Of a DNA stretch of 64,000 nt, positions 19,482-28,602 are shown in pieces (positions within the stretch are counted from its first letter, which is position 1; each line of letters opens with the position of its first letter). The DNA lies in the NCBI RefSeq assembly GCF_014203015.1, contig NZ_JACHIB010000013.1:62001-126000 (forward strand), given 5' to 3'. Made by a program: the position numbers and the translations under genes. The DNA comes from Castellaniella defragrans (GTDB taxonomy: Bacteria; Pseudomonadota; Gammaproteobacteria; Burkholderiales; Burkholderiaceae_B). The notes beneath the pieces are model-generated. The model did no database searches. It had not been told where the DNA came from and saw only the letters and a list, made by a program, of their open reading frames with translations.

Positions 19482-20276
19482 ATGCTGAGCGCCCAGAACC
19501 TGCATCTCACCTTCAACCCCGGCACGCCCATCGAAACACAGGCCCTGCGCGGCATGTCGCTGGACATCCCGGCGGGCCAGTTCGTCACCGTGATCGGCTC
19601 CAACGGCGCGGGCAAGTCCACCTTCCTGAACGCCATCTCCGGCGAGCAGGGCGTGGATAGCGGCGCCATCCTGATCGACGGCGAGGATGTCACGCGCCAG
19701 CCGGTCTGGGACCGCGCGCGCAAGGTCGCGCGCGTCTTCCAGGACCCCATGGCCGGCACCTGTGAAAACCTGACCATCGAGGAAAACATGTCCCTGGCCC
19801 TGGGCCGGGGCCAGTTCCGCAGCCTGCGCCAGGCGGTGCGCGAGGAAATGTGCGTGCTGTTCCGCGAGCGCCTGGCCATGCTGGGGCTGGGGCTGGAAAA
19901 CCGCCTGACCGACCGGATCGGCCTGCTCTCGGGCGGCCAGCGCCAGGCCGTGAGCCTGCTGATGGCGGCCCTGCGCCCCTCGCGCATCCTGCTGCTGGAC
20001 GAGCACACGGCGGCGCTGGACCCGCGCACCGCCCAGTTCGTGCTGGAGCTGACCGTCCGCATCGTGGCCGAGCACGGCCTGACCACGATGATGGTCACCC
20101 ACAGCATGCGCCAGGCCCTGGACGTGGGCGACCGCACCGTCATGCTGCACCAGGGCCGGGTGGTGCTCGACGTCGCGGGCGACACCCGCCGCGGCCTGGA
20201 AGTCCCCGACCTGCTCGCCATGTTCGAGAAAGTGCGCGGCGAGGAACTCGCCGACGACGCGTTGCTATTAGGATGA
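19482..20276 (+). CDS. ABC transporter ATP-binding protein (COG1101 family)
   Basis: Energy-supplying ATPase of the uptake system, 264 residues. Walker A is GSNGAGKST at about residues 40-48, the signature motif is LSGGQRQA, Walker B is ILLLDEHTAALDP, and the switch histidine is in MMVTHSM. Its TGA stop is inside GGATGAG, the first bases of the intergenic hairpin-palindrome element. Confidence 0.95.
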   Translation: MLSAQNLHLTFNPGTPIETQALRGMSLDIPAGQFVTVIGSNGAGKSTFLNAISGEQGVDSGAILIDGEDVTRQPVWDRARKVARVFQDPMAGTCENLTIEENMSLALGRGQFRSLRQAVREEMCVLFRERLAMLGLGLENRLTDRIGLLSGGQRQAVSLLMAALRPSRILLLDEHTAALDPRTAQFVLELTVRIVAEHGLTTMMVTHSMRQALDVGDRTVMLHQGRVVLDVAGDTRRGLEVPDLLAMFEKVRGEELADDALLLG

Positions 20277-20516
20277 GGCTGGACACGAAAGAGTCCCTGC
20301 GGACTCTTTCGTGCCTGCCGAATCCGAGCGGCTTGCAAGCCGCGAGGTGGAGGGCTGCGGCAATTTGAGAAGAGAGTCCCTGCGGACTCTTTCGTGCCTG
20401 CCGAATCCGAGCGGCTTGCAAGCCGCGAGGTGGAGGGCTGCGGCAATTTGAGAAGAGAGTCCCTGCGGACTCTTTCGTGCCTGCCGAATCCGAGCGGCTT
20501 GCAAGCCGCGAGGTGG
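20271..20516 (+). repeat. intergenic hairpin-palindrome element, three tandem copies
   Basis: Units begin at 20291, 20374 and 20457, an exact 83-bp period; the third stops at GAGGTGG (20516). The first has the full 13-bp stem CACGAAAGAGTCC/GGACTCTTTCGTG (20284-20313, loop CTGC). In copies 2 and 3 the left arm is replaced by the preceding unit's tail, leaving a shorter AGAGTCC/GGACTCT stem. Each copy has the 16-nt palindrome GCGGCTTGCAAGCCGC. It fills the gap between the ABC ATPase and tetR. Confidence 0.9.
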
Positions 20517-20530
20517 GCGCAAAATTCTTT

Positions 20531-20559
20531 TTGACAAAAAACGCATTTGTTGTCAGAAT
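20531..20559 (+). promoter_or_regulatory. tetR promoter with overlapping palindrome
   Basis: A consensus -35 TTGACA (20531-20536), a 17-nt spacer and CAGAAT (20554-20559). Overlapping it is a dyad TGACAAAAAA / TTTGTTGTCA (20532-20555, 9 of 10 pairs, 4-nt centre), a likely autorepression operator. The start codon is only 6 nt after the -10, so the transcript may be leaderless. Confidence 0.7.
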
Positions 20560-20565
20560 GCGCCG

Positions 20566-21114
20566 ATGTCACCCAAACTCAGTTCGGAAGCCATGATCGC
20601 GCGGCGCGCCAGGATACTGGACGCGGCGCGCTGGTGCTTCCTGAATTTCGGCTTCGCCCGCACGTCCCTGGGCGACATCGCCCAGCGCGCGGGGATCTCC
20701 CGCACCTTGCTCTACCGCAGCTTCAAGGACAAGGAAGACCTCTTCATGCAGGTCTTCGACGACTGGATGCTGTCGCGCCTGCCGCTCGCCATGGAAGTGG
20801 TGCAGGCGCCCGGCTCGCCGCGCGAACGCCTGTTCGCCGTCTGCCGGCGCGTGCTGCTGGAGCCCTGGTCCGAAATGGAAGCCGCGCCCATGTCCAGCGA
20901 ATTCCTGGAAGTCTGCCAGGGCCTGAGCCCCGAAGTCGCCGGCCGGCACCGCGCGTCCCTGCTGGAATGCCTGGACCGCGTGTTCGACGATCCCGCGGTC
21001 GCCCTGGTGTTCCTGCTGGCCATGGAAGGCCAGATCGAGGACAGGCCCCGCCTGGAAGTCCTGGAGCGCCGGATCCGCATCCTCGTGGACCACTTCGCGG
21101 CGGACGGGGCATGA
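20566..21114 (+). CDS. TetR-family transcriptional regulator
   Basis: Predicted repressor, 182 residues. The N-terminal helix-turn-helix (FARTSLGDIAQRAGISRTLLYRSF, about residues 30-53, given here only as its location and ends) is followed by a helical ligand domain. It lies 175 nt upstream of and codirectional with an RND efflux operon, the usual place for a local efflux repressor. ATG 20566 is 6 nt from the -10, while ATG 20593 (residue 10) has a weak CGGAAG site and would still leave the DNA-binding domain whole. Confidence 0.9.
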   Translation: MSPKLSSEAMIARRARILDAARWCFLNFGFARTSLGDIAQRAGISRTLLYRSFKDKEDLFMQVFDDWMLSRLPLAMEVVQAPGSPRERLFAVCRRVLLEPWSEMEAAPMSSEFLEVCQGLSPEVAGRHRASLLECLDRVFDDPAVALVFLLAMEGQIEDRPRLEVLERRIRILVDHFAADGA

Positions 21115-21173
21115 CGCATGGATTCATGGGGCACGAGTCCAGGCCGCCGCATCGGTTTTCAGGGTTTTCCCCT

Positions 21174-21258
21174 TATACTTTTGGCTTGCCTGCGGGGCCG
21201 GCGATCCTGGCCTTCGCATGGCCGGGTGGCCATTTTTTCGCTTCATCAATCGAAAAAA
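21174..21258 (+). promoter_or_regulatory. putative efflux operon promoter and inverted repeat
   Basis: TATACT at 21174-21179 is a good -10 with no clear -35. Further down, TTTTTTCG (21233-21240) and CGAAAAAA (21251-21258) form a perfect 8-bp inverted repeat with a 10-nt spacer. It may be a regulator site or leader hairpin; it does not resemble the palindrome before tetR. Confidence 0.4.
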
Positions 21259-21289
21259 ATCGAAAATCAACATTTCTGGAGCTTTTCCT

Positions 21290-22606
21290 ATGGTCTTTGA
21301 TCGACTGACCGCCGTCCGGACCCTGCGGCCTCTCGCGCTGGTGTCGCTGCTGGCCCTGGCCGCCTGCTCGGGCGAGCCGCAGCAGGGGATGCAGGACATG
21401 AAGGTCCCGGTCAGCGTGGTGCAGGTCCAGCCCCAGGCCGCCGTCATCCGCACCGAACTGCCCGGCCGCGTGCAGGCGATCGAGGACGCGGAAATCCGCG
21501 CCCGGGTCAACGGTATCGTGCAGTCCATCGACTTCGAGCAGGGCAGCCGGGTCAAGGCCGGCCAGCTGCTCTTCACCATCGACCCGGCGCCGTACCGCGC
21601 GGCCCGCGACCAGGCCGCCGCGCAGCTGAAAAACGCCCAGGCGTCGGCGCAGACGGCACGCCTGCTGGCGCAGCGCTACGCCACCCTCATCAAGCAGCAC
21701 GCGGTCAGCCAGCAGGAATACGACAACGCCGTCGCCCAGGCGCGCCAGGCCGAGGCGGCCATCGCCGCGGCGCAGGCCGCGCTGGACGCGGCGCAGATCA
21801 ACCTGGACTACACCCGGGTCACCTCGCCCATCGACGGCACCATCGGCAAGGCCCAGGTCACCGTGGGGGCGCTGGTGAGCGCCACCTCCGCCACCTCGCT
21901 GGCCACCGTGCACCGCCTGGACCAGGTCTATGTGGACATCACCCAGCCGGTGGCGCAGATCGCCGCCCTGCGCCGCCAGATCGCCGACGGCATCGTCAAG
22001 CCCGACGCCAACGGCGACGCCCAGGCCGAGGTCCTGCTGGACGGCGGCGGCACCTACCGCCATCCCGGCAAGCTGCTGTTCTCGGGCGTGGCCGTCGATC
22101 CCGGCACGGGCCAGGTGAACCTGCGCGCGCTGTTCCCCAATCCGGAACAGATCCTGCTGCCCGGCCTGTACGTGCGCGTGCGCCTGGTGCAGGGCGTGGA
22201 CCAGCAGGCCCTGGTGGTGCCCGAGCAGGCCATCCAGCGTGCTTCCGACGGCAACAGCACGGTCGTCCTGATCAAGGACGGCAAGGCGACCTTCACGCCG
22301 ATCCAGGTGGGGCCGCACACCGACAAGGGCTACATCGTCTATCAGGGCATCCAGGCGGGCGACCAGCTGATGGTCGAGGGCTTCCAGAAGGTCCGTCCGG
22401 GCGCTCCGGTCCAGCCCATCCCCTGGAAGGGCCAGGCGCCGGGCGGCCAGGCGGGGCAGGGCGGCGCGGCCCAGCCGCCCGCCGCGGGCGGCCAGGGCGG
22501 CGCTGAACAGGCCGGCGGCCAGGCCGCGGGCGACAAGGCCGCCGGCGGGCAGCCCGCGGGCGCCAAGCCCGCCGAAGGCCAGGCCGCACAGGGCCAGGCT
22601 CACTGA
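21290..22606 (+). CDS. RND efflux periplasmic adaptor lipoprotein (AcrA/MexA family)
   Basis: Membrane-fusion protein joining the inner-membrane pump to the outer-membrane channel. 438 residues from ATG 21290, chosen because GGAGC lies about 8 nt upstream and because it gives a lipobox LLALAAC. The usual order is present: beta-barrel strands, lipoyl halves, a helical hairpin (around AAQLKNAQASAQTARLLAQR), and LDYTRVTSPIDGTIGKAQV. A 55-residue Gly/Ala/Gln-rich tail is unusual. First gene of an operon with the pump and channel. Confidence 0.95.
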   Translation: MVFDRLTAVRTLRPLALVSLLALAACSGEPQQGMQDMKVPVSVVQVQPQAAVIRTELPGRVQAIEDAEIRARVNGIVQSIDFEQGSRVKAGQLLFTIDPAPYRAARDQAAAQLKNAQASAQTARLLAQRYATLIKQHAVSQQEYDNAVAQARQAEAAIAAAQAALDAAQINLDYTRVTSPIDGTIGKAQVTVGALVSATSATSLATVHRLDQVYVDITQPVAQIAALRRQIADGIVKPDANGDAQAEVLLDGGGTYRHPGKLLFSGVAVDPGTGQVNLRALFPNPEQILLPGLYVRVRLVQGVDQQALVVPEQAIQRASDGNSTVVLIKDGKATFTPIQVGPHTDKGYIVYQGIQAGDQLMVEGFQKVRPGAPVQPIPWKGQAPGGQAGQGGAAQPPAAGGQGGAEQAGGQAAGDKAAGGQPAGAKPAEGQAAQGQAH

Positions 22607-22656
22607 TCCGGCCCCGGCCGCCCGACACCCCTCCTCCGGATTCCACGCGAGCTCTC

Positions 22657-25600
22657 ATGCCACAGTTTTTCATCGAACGACCGATCTTCGCCTGGGTGGT
22701 GGCGCTGGCCATCGCCCTGGCCGGCATCCTGGCCATCCCCAACATGGCCGTATCGCAGTATCCCGACGTCGCTCCGCCCACGGTGAACATCAACGCCACC
22801 TATCCGGGCGCCTCGGCCTCCGAGGTCTCCACCAGCGTGGCGAGCGTCATCGAGAACGAGCTGAACGGGGCCAAGGGCCTGCTGTACTACGAATCGGTCA
22901 GCGATTCCAACGGGCAGGCCGAGATCACCGTCACCTTCGCGCCGGGCACGGACCCCGACCTGGCCCAGGTGGACGTGCAGAACCGCCTGTCCAACGTGAC
23001 GGCCAAGCTGCCCGCCGCCGTCGTGCAGCAGGGCCTGAAGGTCAGCCAGACGAATTCCGGCTTCCTGATGGTGGTCACGCTCTCGTCCAAGGACGGCTCC
23101 ATCGACCAGTACGCCCTGGCCGACTACATCACGCGCAACATCCAGAACCCGATGTCGCGGATCAAGGGCGTGGGCAAGTTCCAGCTCTTCGCCGCGAGCC
23201 GCGCCATGCGCGTCTGGGTCGATCCGCAGAAGCTGGTCGGCTACGGCCTGAGCATGTCCCAGGTCAACAGCGCCCTGGCGGCGCAGAACCTGGTGATTTC
23301 CGGCGGCCTGCTGGGCTCGCCGCCGAACCCCGACACGCAGCGCACGGTGGTGCCGCTGACCGTCAACGGCCAGCTCGCCACGCCGGAGGAATTCGGCGAC
23401 ATCGTGCTGCGGGCCAATCCGGACGGCTCCTCGGTGCGCATCCGCGACGTCGCCCGCGTCGAGCTCGGCTCGGACAACTACCAGTTCGGCGCCCGCCTGA
23501 ACGGCAAGCCCACGGCCGCCTTCGCCCTGTCGCTGACGCCGTCGGCCAACGCCCTGGAAACGGCCAAGCTGGCCAAGGCCAAGATGGCCGAGCTGGCCAG
23601 GTTCTTCCCCGACAACATCACCTACGCGATCCCCTACGACACCTCGCCCTACATCGACCTGTCGATCGAGCAGGTGGTCCACACCCTGTTCGAGGCCATG
23701 GTGCTGGTGTTCGTGGTGATGTTCGTGTTCCTGCAGAACGTGCGCTACACGCTGATTCCGGCGCTGGTGGTGCCGGTGGCGATGATGGGGGCCTTCGCGG
23801 TGATGCTGGCGCTGGGATTCTCGATCAACGTGCTGACCATGTTCGCCATGGTGCTGGCCATCGGGATCCTGGTGGACGACGCCATCGTGGTGGTGGAGAA
23901 CGTCGAGCGCATCATGGCCGAGGAAGGCCTCTCGCCCAAGGAAGCCACGAAGAAGGCCATGCCGCAGATCAGCGGCGCCATCGTCGGGATCACCCTGGTG
24001 CTGACCACGGTGTTCCTGCCGCTGGCCTTCATGTCCGGCTCCGTGGGCGTGATCTACCGCCAGTTCTCCGTGGCCATGGCGGTGTCCATCCTGTTCTCGG
24101 CGCTGCTGGCGCTCAGCTTCACCCCGGCGCTGTGCGCCACCCTGCTCAAGCCCATCCCCAAGGGCCACCATGAGTCCAAGGGCGGCTTCTTCGGCTGGTT
24201 CAACCGCGGCTTCGATCGCACCACGCGGGGCTATACCCGCTGGGTCTCGCGCAGCCTGAAGCGCACGCTGCGCATGATGATCGTCTTCGCCGTGCTGGTG
24301 GGCGTGATGGGCTGGATGTACCTGCGCCTGCCCACCTCCTTCCTGCCCGAGGAAGACCAGGGCTACGTGATCGCCAACATCGAGCTGCCTTCGGGCGCCT
24401 CGTCCAGCCGCACGGTGGAGATCATCGAGCAGGTCGAAAAATACTTCATGGCGCTGCCGCAGGTCGCCAACATCATCGCGGTCCAGGGCTTCAGCTTCAA
24501 CGGCAACGGCCTGAACGCCGCCATCGCCTTCGTGCCCCTGAAGGACTTCTCCGAACGCAAGGGTCCGGCCGACTCGGCGCAGGCGATTTCCGGCACCGCG
24601 ATGGGCAAGCTGCTGTTCGGCCTGCCGGACTCCATGGTGATTTCCATCACCCCGCCGGCGATCTCCTCGCTGGGCAACGCCTCGGGCTTCGACCTGCGCC
24701 TGGAAGACCGCAGCGGCGTGGGCAGCGAAGCCCTGCAGGCGGCCACCCAGCAGCTGCTGCAGCTGGCTTCGCAAAGCCCCATCCTGACCGGCACGCGCAT
24801 CACCGGCCTGGGCGCCGGGCCGCAGCTCAAGGTGCAGATCGATCGCGCCAAGGCCGCCGCCCTGGGGGTGGACTTCTCCGAAGCCGCCAACCTGATCTCC
24901 ACGGCCATCGGCTCGTCCTATGTCGGCAAGTTCACCAACCAGGGCTGGGTGCAGAACATCTGGGTCCAGGCCGAGCAGGACGCCCGCATGGAGCCTGACG
25001 ACATCCTGCGGCTCAACGCCCGCAACGCCAACGGCGACATGGTGCCGCTGTCCTCTTTCGTGTCCCTGGAATGGACCCGCGGTCCGGTCCAGATCGTGCG
25101 CTACAACGGCTACGAATCCATCCGCATCGGCGGCTCGGCGGCGCCGGGCTATTCCACCGGCCAGGCCATGGCCGAAATGGAGCGCCTGATCGCCCAGCTG
25201 CCGCCCGGCCTGAGCTACGAATGGACCGGCCTGTCCTACCAGGAAATCCAGGCGGGCAGCCAGTCCACGATCCTGATGGGGCTGTCGATCCTGGTGGTCT
25301 TCATGGTGCTGGCCGCCCTGTACGAAAGCTGGGCCATCCCGCTGTCGGTGATGCTGGCCGTGCCGCTGGGCATGCTGGGCGCCGTGCTGCTCAGCAGCCT
25401 GATGGGCAAGGACAACGACGTGTACTTCATGGTGGGGATGGTGACCGTGATCGGCCTGGCGGCGAAAAACGCCATCCTGATCGTCGAGTTCGCCAAGGAC
25501 CTGTACGCCAGCGGCGCGGGCCTGGCCGACTCGGCCATCGAGGCCGCGCGGCTGCGCTTCCGCCCGATCCTGATGACCTCCTTCGCCTTCATCCTGGGGG

Positions 25601-25824
25601 TGGTGCCCCTCGTGACGGCCAGCGGCGCGGGCGCCGCCAGCCAGAACGCCGTGGGCCTGGGCGTCCTGGGCGGCATGCTGGCGGCCACGCCGCTGGCCGT
25701 GATCTTCGTGCCGACTTTCTTCGTGGTGATTCTGAAATTGTTCAAGACCAAACCGAAACTGCTGGGCCACCAGGCGCCGCACATCCCATCCGCCGGCGAG
25801 TCCGGTGCGGGAGAACGGACATGA
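22657..25824 (+). CDS. RND efflux pump, HAE1 family (AcrB/MexB-like)
   Basis: Proton-driven inner-membrane multidrug pump, 1055 residues, forming a trimer. It starts MPQFFIERPIFAWVVALAIA. The proton-relay aspartates are in GILVDDAIVVVENVER and the relay lysine in AAKNAILIVEFAKD, so it should be active. Twelve TM segments and two large periplasmic loops are in the expected order. It is of the hydrophobic/amphiphilic compound class rather than the metal class (no CusA-type methionine pattern noted). Stop overlaps the channel gene start. Confidence 0.97.
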   Translation: MPQFFIERPIFAWVVALAIALAGILAIPNMAVSQYPDVAPPTVNINATYPGASASEVSTSVASVIENELNGAKGLLYYESVSDSNGQAEITVTFAPGTDPDLAQVDVQNRLSNVTAKLPAAVVQQGLKVSQTNSGFLMVVTLSSKDGSIDQYALADYITRNIQNPMSRIKGVGKFQLFAASRAMRVWVDPQKLVGYGLSMSQVNSALAAQNLVISGGLLGSPPNPDTQRTVVPLTVNGQLATPEEFGDIVLRANPDGSSVRIRDVARVELGSDNYQFGARLNGKPTAAFALSLTPSANALETAKLAKAKMAELARFFPDNITYAIPYDTSPYIDLSIEQVVHTLFEAMVLVFVVMFVFLQNVRYTLIPALVVPVAMMGAFAVMLALGFSINVLTMFAMVLAIGILVDDAIVVVENVERIMAEEGLSPKEATKKAMPQISGAIVGITLVLTTVFLPLAFMSGSVGVIYRQFSVAMAVSILFSALLALSFTPALCATLLKPIPKGHHESKGGFFGWFNRGFDRTTRGYTRWVSRSLKRTLRMMIVFAVLVGVMGWMYLRLPTSFLPEEDQGYVIANIELPSGASSSRTVEIIEQVEKYFMALPQVANIIAVQGFSFNGNGLNAAIAFVPLKDFSERKGPADSAQAISGTAMGKLLFGLPDSMVISITPPAISSLGNASGFDLRLEDRSGVGSEALQAATQQLLQLASQSPILTGTRITGLGAGPQLKVQIDRAKAAALGVDFSEAANLISTAIGSSYVGKFTNQGWVQNIWVQAEQDARMEPDDILRLNARNANGDMVPLSSFVSLEWTRGPVQIVRYNGYESIRIGGSAAPGYSTGQAMAEMERLIAQLPPGLSYEWTGLSYQEIQAGSQSTILMGLSILVVFMVLAALYESWAIPLSVMLAVPLGMLGAVLLSSLMGKDNDVYFMVGMVTVIGLAAKNAILIVEFAKDLYASGAGLADSAIEAARLRFRPILMTSFAFILGVVPLVTASGAGAASQNAVGLGVLGGMLAATPLAVIFVPTFFVVILKLFKTKPKLLGHQAPHIPSAGESGAGERT

Positions 25825-27287
25825 TGAATCGACGACTCCCCGCGCGTGTCCTGGCCGTCTCCACGCTGGCGCTGGCGCTGGGCGCCTGCTCCCTGGCGCC
25901 CACCTACCACCGGCCGGCCGCGCCGGTGCCCGACCGCTTTCCGCTCACGGCCGCCGGCAACGGCCAGGCGGACCAGGCCGCTCAAGCCGTCCAGGACACC
26001 CAGGCCGGTCTGCCGGCCTGGCGGGACTTCTTCCAGGATCCCCGCCTGCAGGCCCTGATCGAGCTCGCGCTGAAGAACAACCGCGACCTGCGCATCGCCG
26101 TGGACCGGGTCGAAGAGGCCCGCGCCCAGTTCGGCATCGCCCAGAGCGACCGCCTGCCGACCATCGGCGTGCAGGGCACGGGGCAGGTCACCCGCTCGCC
26201 GGCCGACATGCGCAACGGCGGCGCCGACGCCAAATCCGTCAACCGCAGCTACGTCGCGGGCGTGGGCATGACGGCCTTCGAGCTGGACTTCTTCGGCCGC
26301 GTGCGCAACCTCAGCGAAGCCGCCTACCAGTCCTACCTGTCCACCGACCAGGCGCGCCGCACCGTCCAGCTGGGGCTGATCGCCCAGACGGCCGAGGCCT
26401 ACTTCCGCCTGCGTTCGGCCCAGGCCCTGCATGAACTGATGGACAAGACCCTGGAGGCCCGCAAGGGCACGCTGGACCTGGTCCAGTCCCGCTTCGACGT
26501 CGGGGTCGCCTCCGACCTGGACCTGGCGCAGGCACAGTCGCAGTACGACACGGTGCGCGCCGACCGCATCGCGACCGAGCGCGCCATGGCGCAGGCCGTC
26601 AACGCCCTGCAGCTGATCCTGGGCACGCCGGTGCCCCAGGACCTGCCCGCGCCGCAGCCGTTCGGCCGCGCGCAACTGCTGTCCTCGCTGCCCGCGGGCC
26701 TGCCGTCGCAGCTGCTGGAACGCCGGCCCGACATCATCGGCGCCGAGCACGACCTGATGGCGGCCAACGCCCAGATCGGCGCCGCGCGCGCCGCCTTCTT
26801 CCCGCGCATCTCCCTGACCGGGCTGCTGGGCTTCGCCAGCCCCGAACTGGACGGCCTGTTCGGCGGCAGCCAGCGCTACTGGCAGTATTCGCCGCAGATC
26901 CAGATGCCGCTGTTCTCGGGCGGGATCAAGGGCAACCTGGACCTGGCCAAGGCGCGCAGCAACATCGCCGTGTCGTCCTACGAAAAGGCCATCCAGACCG
27001 CGTTCCGCGAAGTCGCCGACGGCCTGGCGGGCGAAGCCACCTACAGCAGCCAGCTCGACGCCCTGCGCGCCACCGAGGAATCCGCGCTCAAGGCCCTCAA
27101 GCTGGCCCAGATCCGCTACGAGACCGGCGTGGACAGCTTCCTGCAGGTGCAGTCCGCGCAGGTCGCCCTGTACGGCGTGCAGCAGCAGTTCATCCAGCTG
27201 GGCACCGACGCGCTGTTCAACCGCGTCGAGCTGTACAAGGCGCTGGGCGGGGGCTGGTCCGCCGACGACCTGCCGGAGGCCTCCTGA
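25821..27287 (+). CDS. outer-membrane efflux channel lipoprotein (OprM/NodT family)
   Basis: TolC-like trimeric outer-membrane channel, 488 residues. Signal peptide and lipobox LALGAC are followed by two OEP repeats of long helices (for example [20 protein letters not shown]). ATG 25821 overlaps the pump's TGA (ATGA) and follows GGGAGA. Its stop overlaps the first base of pdxJ (TGATG), so the efflux message appears to continue. Confidence 0.95.
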   Translation: MMNRRLPARVLAVSTLALALGACSLAPTYHRPAAPVPDRFPLTAAGNGQADQAAQAVQDTQAGLPAWRDFFQDPRLQALIELALKNNRDLRIAVDRVEEARAQFGIAQSDRLPTIGVQGTGQVTRSPADMRNGGADAKSVNRSYVAGVGMTAFELDFFGRVRNLSEAAYQSYLSTDQARRTVQLGLIAQTAEAYFRLRSAQALHELMDKTLEARKGTLDLVQSRFDVGVASDLDLAQAQSQYDTVRADRIATERAMAQAVNALQLILGTPVPQDLPAPQPFGRAQLLSSLPAGLPSQLLERRPDIIGAEHDLMAANAQIGAARAAFFPRISLTGLLGFASPELDGLFGGSQRYWQYSPQIQMPLFSGGIKGNLDLAKARSNIAVSSYEKAIQTAFREVADGLAGEATYSSQLDALRATEESALKALKLAQIRYETGVDSFLQVQSAQVALYGVQQQFIQLGTDALFNRVELYKALGGGWSADDLPEAS

Positions 27288-28012
27288 TGGAACTGGGCGT
27301 CAACATCGATCACGTCGCCACCCTGCGCCAGGTGCGCCTGACGGCCTATCCCGATCCCCTGCAGGCGGCGCTGCGCGCCGAGGATGCCGGCGCCGACCTG
27401 ATCACCCTGCATCTGCGCGAGGACCGGCGCCACATCCAGGACGCCGACGTGCGCGCCATCCGTCCGGCCCTGCGCACGCGCATGAACCTGGAATGCGCCA
27501 TCACGCCGGAAATGCTGGCGATCGCCTGCGACATCCGTCCGCAGGACGTCTGCCTGGTGCCGGAAAACCGGCGCGAGCTGACCACCGAAGGCGGGCTGGA
27601 CGTGCTCGGCCGCTACGACGAGGTCGCCTCCGCCGTGGCGCGGCTGCACGACGCCGGCATCCGCGTGTCCCTGTTCATCGATCCCGAGGCCGGGCAGATC
27701 GCCGCCGCCGCGCGCACCGGCGCCCGCGTGATCGAGCTGCACACCGGCGCCTACGCCGATGCGCCCGACGCGGGCGCGCGCGCCGCCCAGCTCGAACGCG
27801 TGCGCGCCGCCGTCGCCGTGGGGGTGGGCGAGGGCCTGCGGGTCAACGCCGGCCACGGCCTGCATTACGACAACGTCGAGCCCGTCGCCGCCCTGCCGGG
27901 GATCGCCGAACTGAACATCGGCCACGCGATCGTCGCCCAGGCCGTGTTCGACGGCTGGGAGCCCTCGATCCGGCGCATGAAAGCCCTGATGGTCAGGGCG
28001 TCCCATCCCTAG
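27287..28012 (+). CDS. pdxJ: pyridoxine 5'-phosphate synthase
   Basis: Final ring-closing enzyme of the deoxyxylulose-5-phosphate-dependent vitamin B6 pathway; TIM barrel, 241 residues. [17 protein letters not shown] at the N terminus, [16 protein letters not shown] and [13 protein letters not shown] near the end are family signatures. One-base overlap with the efflux channel gene suggests reinitiation. pdxJ usually neighbours recO or acpS in proteobacteria, so its place in a pump operon is unusual. Confidence 0.97.
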   Translation: MELGVNIDHVATLRQVRLTAYPDPLQAALRAEDAGADLITLHLREDRRHIQDADVRAIRPALRTRMNLECAITPEMLAIACDIRPQDVCLVPENRRELTTEGGLDVLGRYDEVASAVARLHDAGIRVSLFIDPEAGQIAAAARTGARVIELHTGAYADAPDAGARAAQLERVRAAVAVGVGEGLRVNAGHGLHYDNVEPVAALPGIAELNIGHAIVAQAVFDGWEPSIRRMKALMVRASHP

Positions 28013-28023
28013 GAGCCCCTTCC

Positions 28024-28602
28024 ATGTCCACGCCCCTCGATGTCCTGCTCGGCCGCCAGTCGGTCAAGTTCGTCCAGGCGCCCGGTCCGACCGACGCGCA
28101 GCTGGACCTGATCCTGCAGGCCGCCCTGCGCGCGCCCGACCACGGCGGCGTGAAGCCCTGGCGCTTCGTCCTGGTGCGCGGCGCCGACGTGCCCGCCCTG
28201 GTGGACGTGGGCGTGCGGGCCGGCATCGCCGCGGGCACGCCCCTGCCGCAGCCCAAGGTGGACAATGCGCGCAAGTGGCTCTCCAGGGTGCCGCTGGTGA
28301 TCGCCCTGGGCTGCCGCCCCGATCCTTCCGGCCGCATCCCCGAACACGAGAGCCTGCTGGCCGTGGGCGCGGCGGCCATGAACATGCTCAATGCCGCGCA
28401 CGCCCTGGGTTTCGGCGCCTTCTGGAGCACCGGCATCGGCACCTACCTGGACGGCGTGGGCGAGGCCCTGGGCTTCGATCCCCTGGACGAGCGCTTCATG
28501 GGCTACCTGGCCATCGGCACGCCCATCGAACCGCCGGCGCCGGTCCGGCGGCCCGACTGGCGGGATCACGTGTCGGAGTGGCACGCGCCGGCGCCGGCCT
28601 GA
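28024..28602 (+). CDS. nitroreductase family flavoprotein (YdjA-like)
   Basis: Small FMN- and NAD(P)H-dependent oxidoreductase, 192 residues. LLGRQSVKFVQAP, RAPDHGGVKPWRFVLV and the C-terminal GYLAIGTP segment fit the YdjA branch. ATG 28024 has GGAG about 8 nt upstream and lies 11 nt after pdxJ, so it is probably the last gene of the efflux-pdxJ operon. The physiological substrate is unknown. It overlaps the convergent cueR gene by 37 bp. Confidence 0.9.
   Translation: MSTPLDVLLGRQSVKFVQAPGPTDAQLDLILQAALRAPDHGGVKPWRFVLVRGADVPALVDVGVRAGIAAGTPLPQPKVDNARKWLSRVPLVIALGCRPDPSGRIPEHESLLAVGAAAMNMLNAAHALGFGAFWSTGIGTYLDGVGEALGFDPLDERFMGYLAIGTPIEPPAPVRRPDWRDHVSEWHAPAPA

Noticed and set aside
20271..20516. 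CRISPR array or integron cassette array
   Set aside because: There are only three units with an 83-bp period and no unique spacers, and no cas or integrase gene. Single copies also occur elsewhere between ordinary genes.
22600..25782. A 1060-codon frame opposite the RND pump, with His/Gln/Gly-rich composition
   Set aside because: The composition is that of reverse-complemented coding DNA. The opposite strand encodes a full HAE1 pump with intact motifs.
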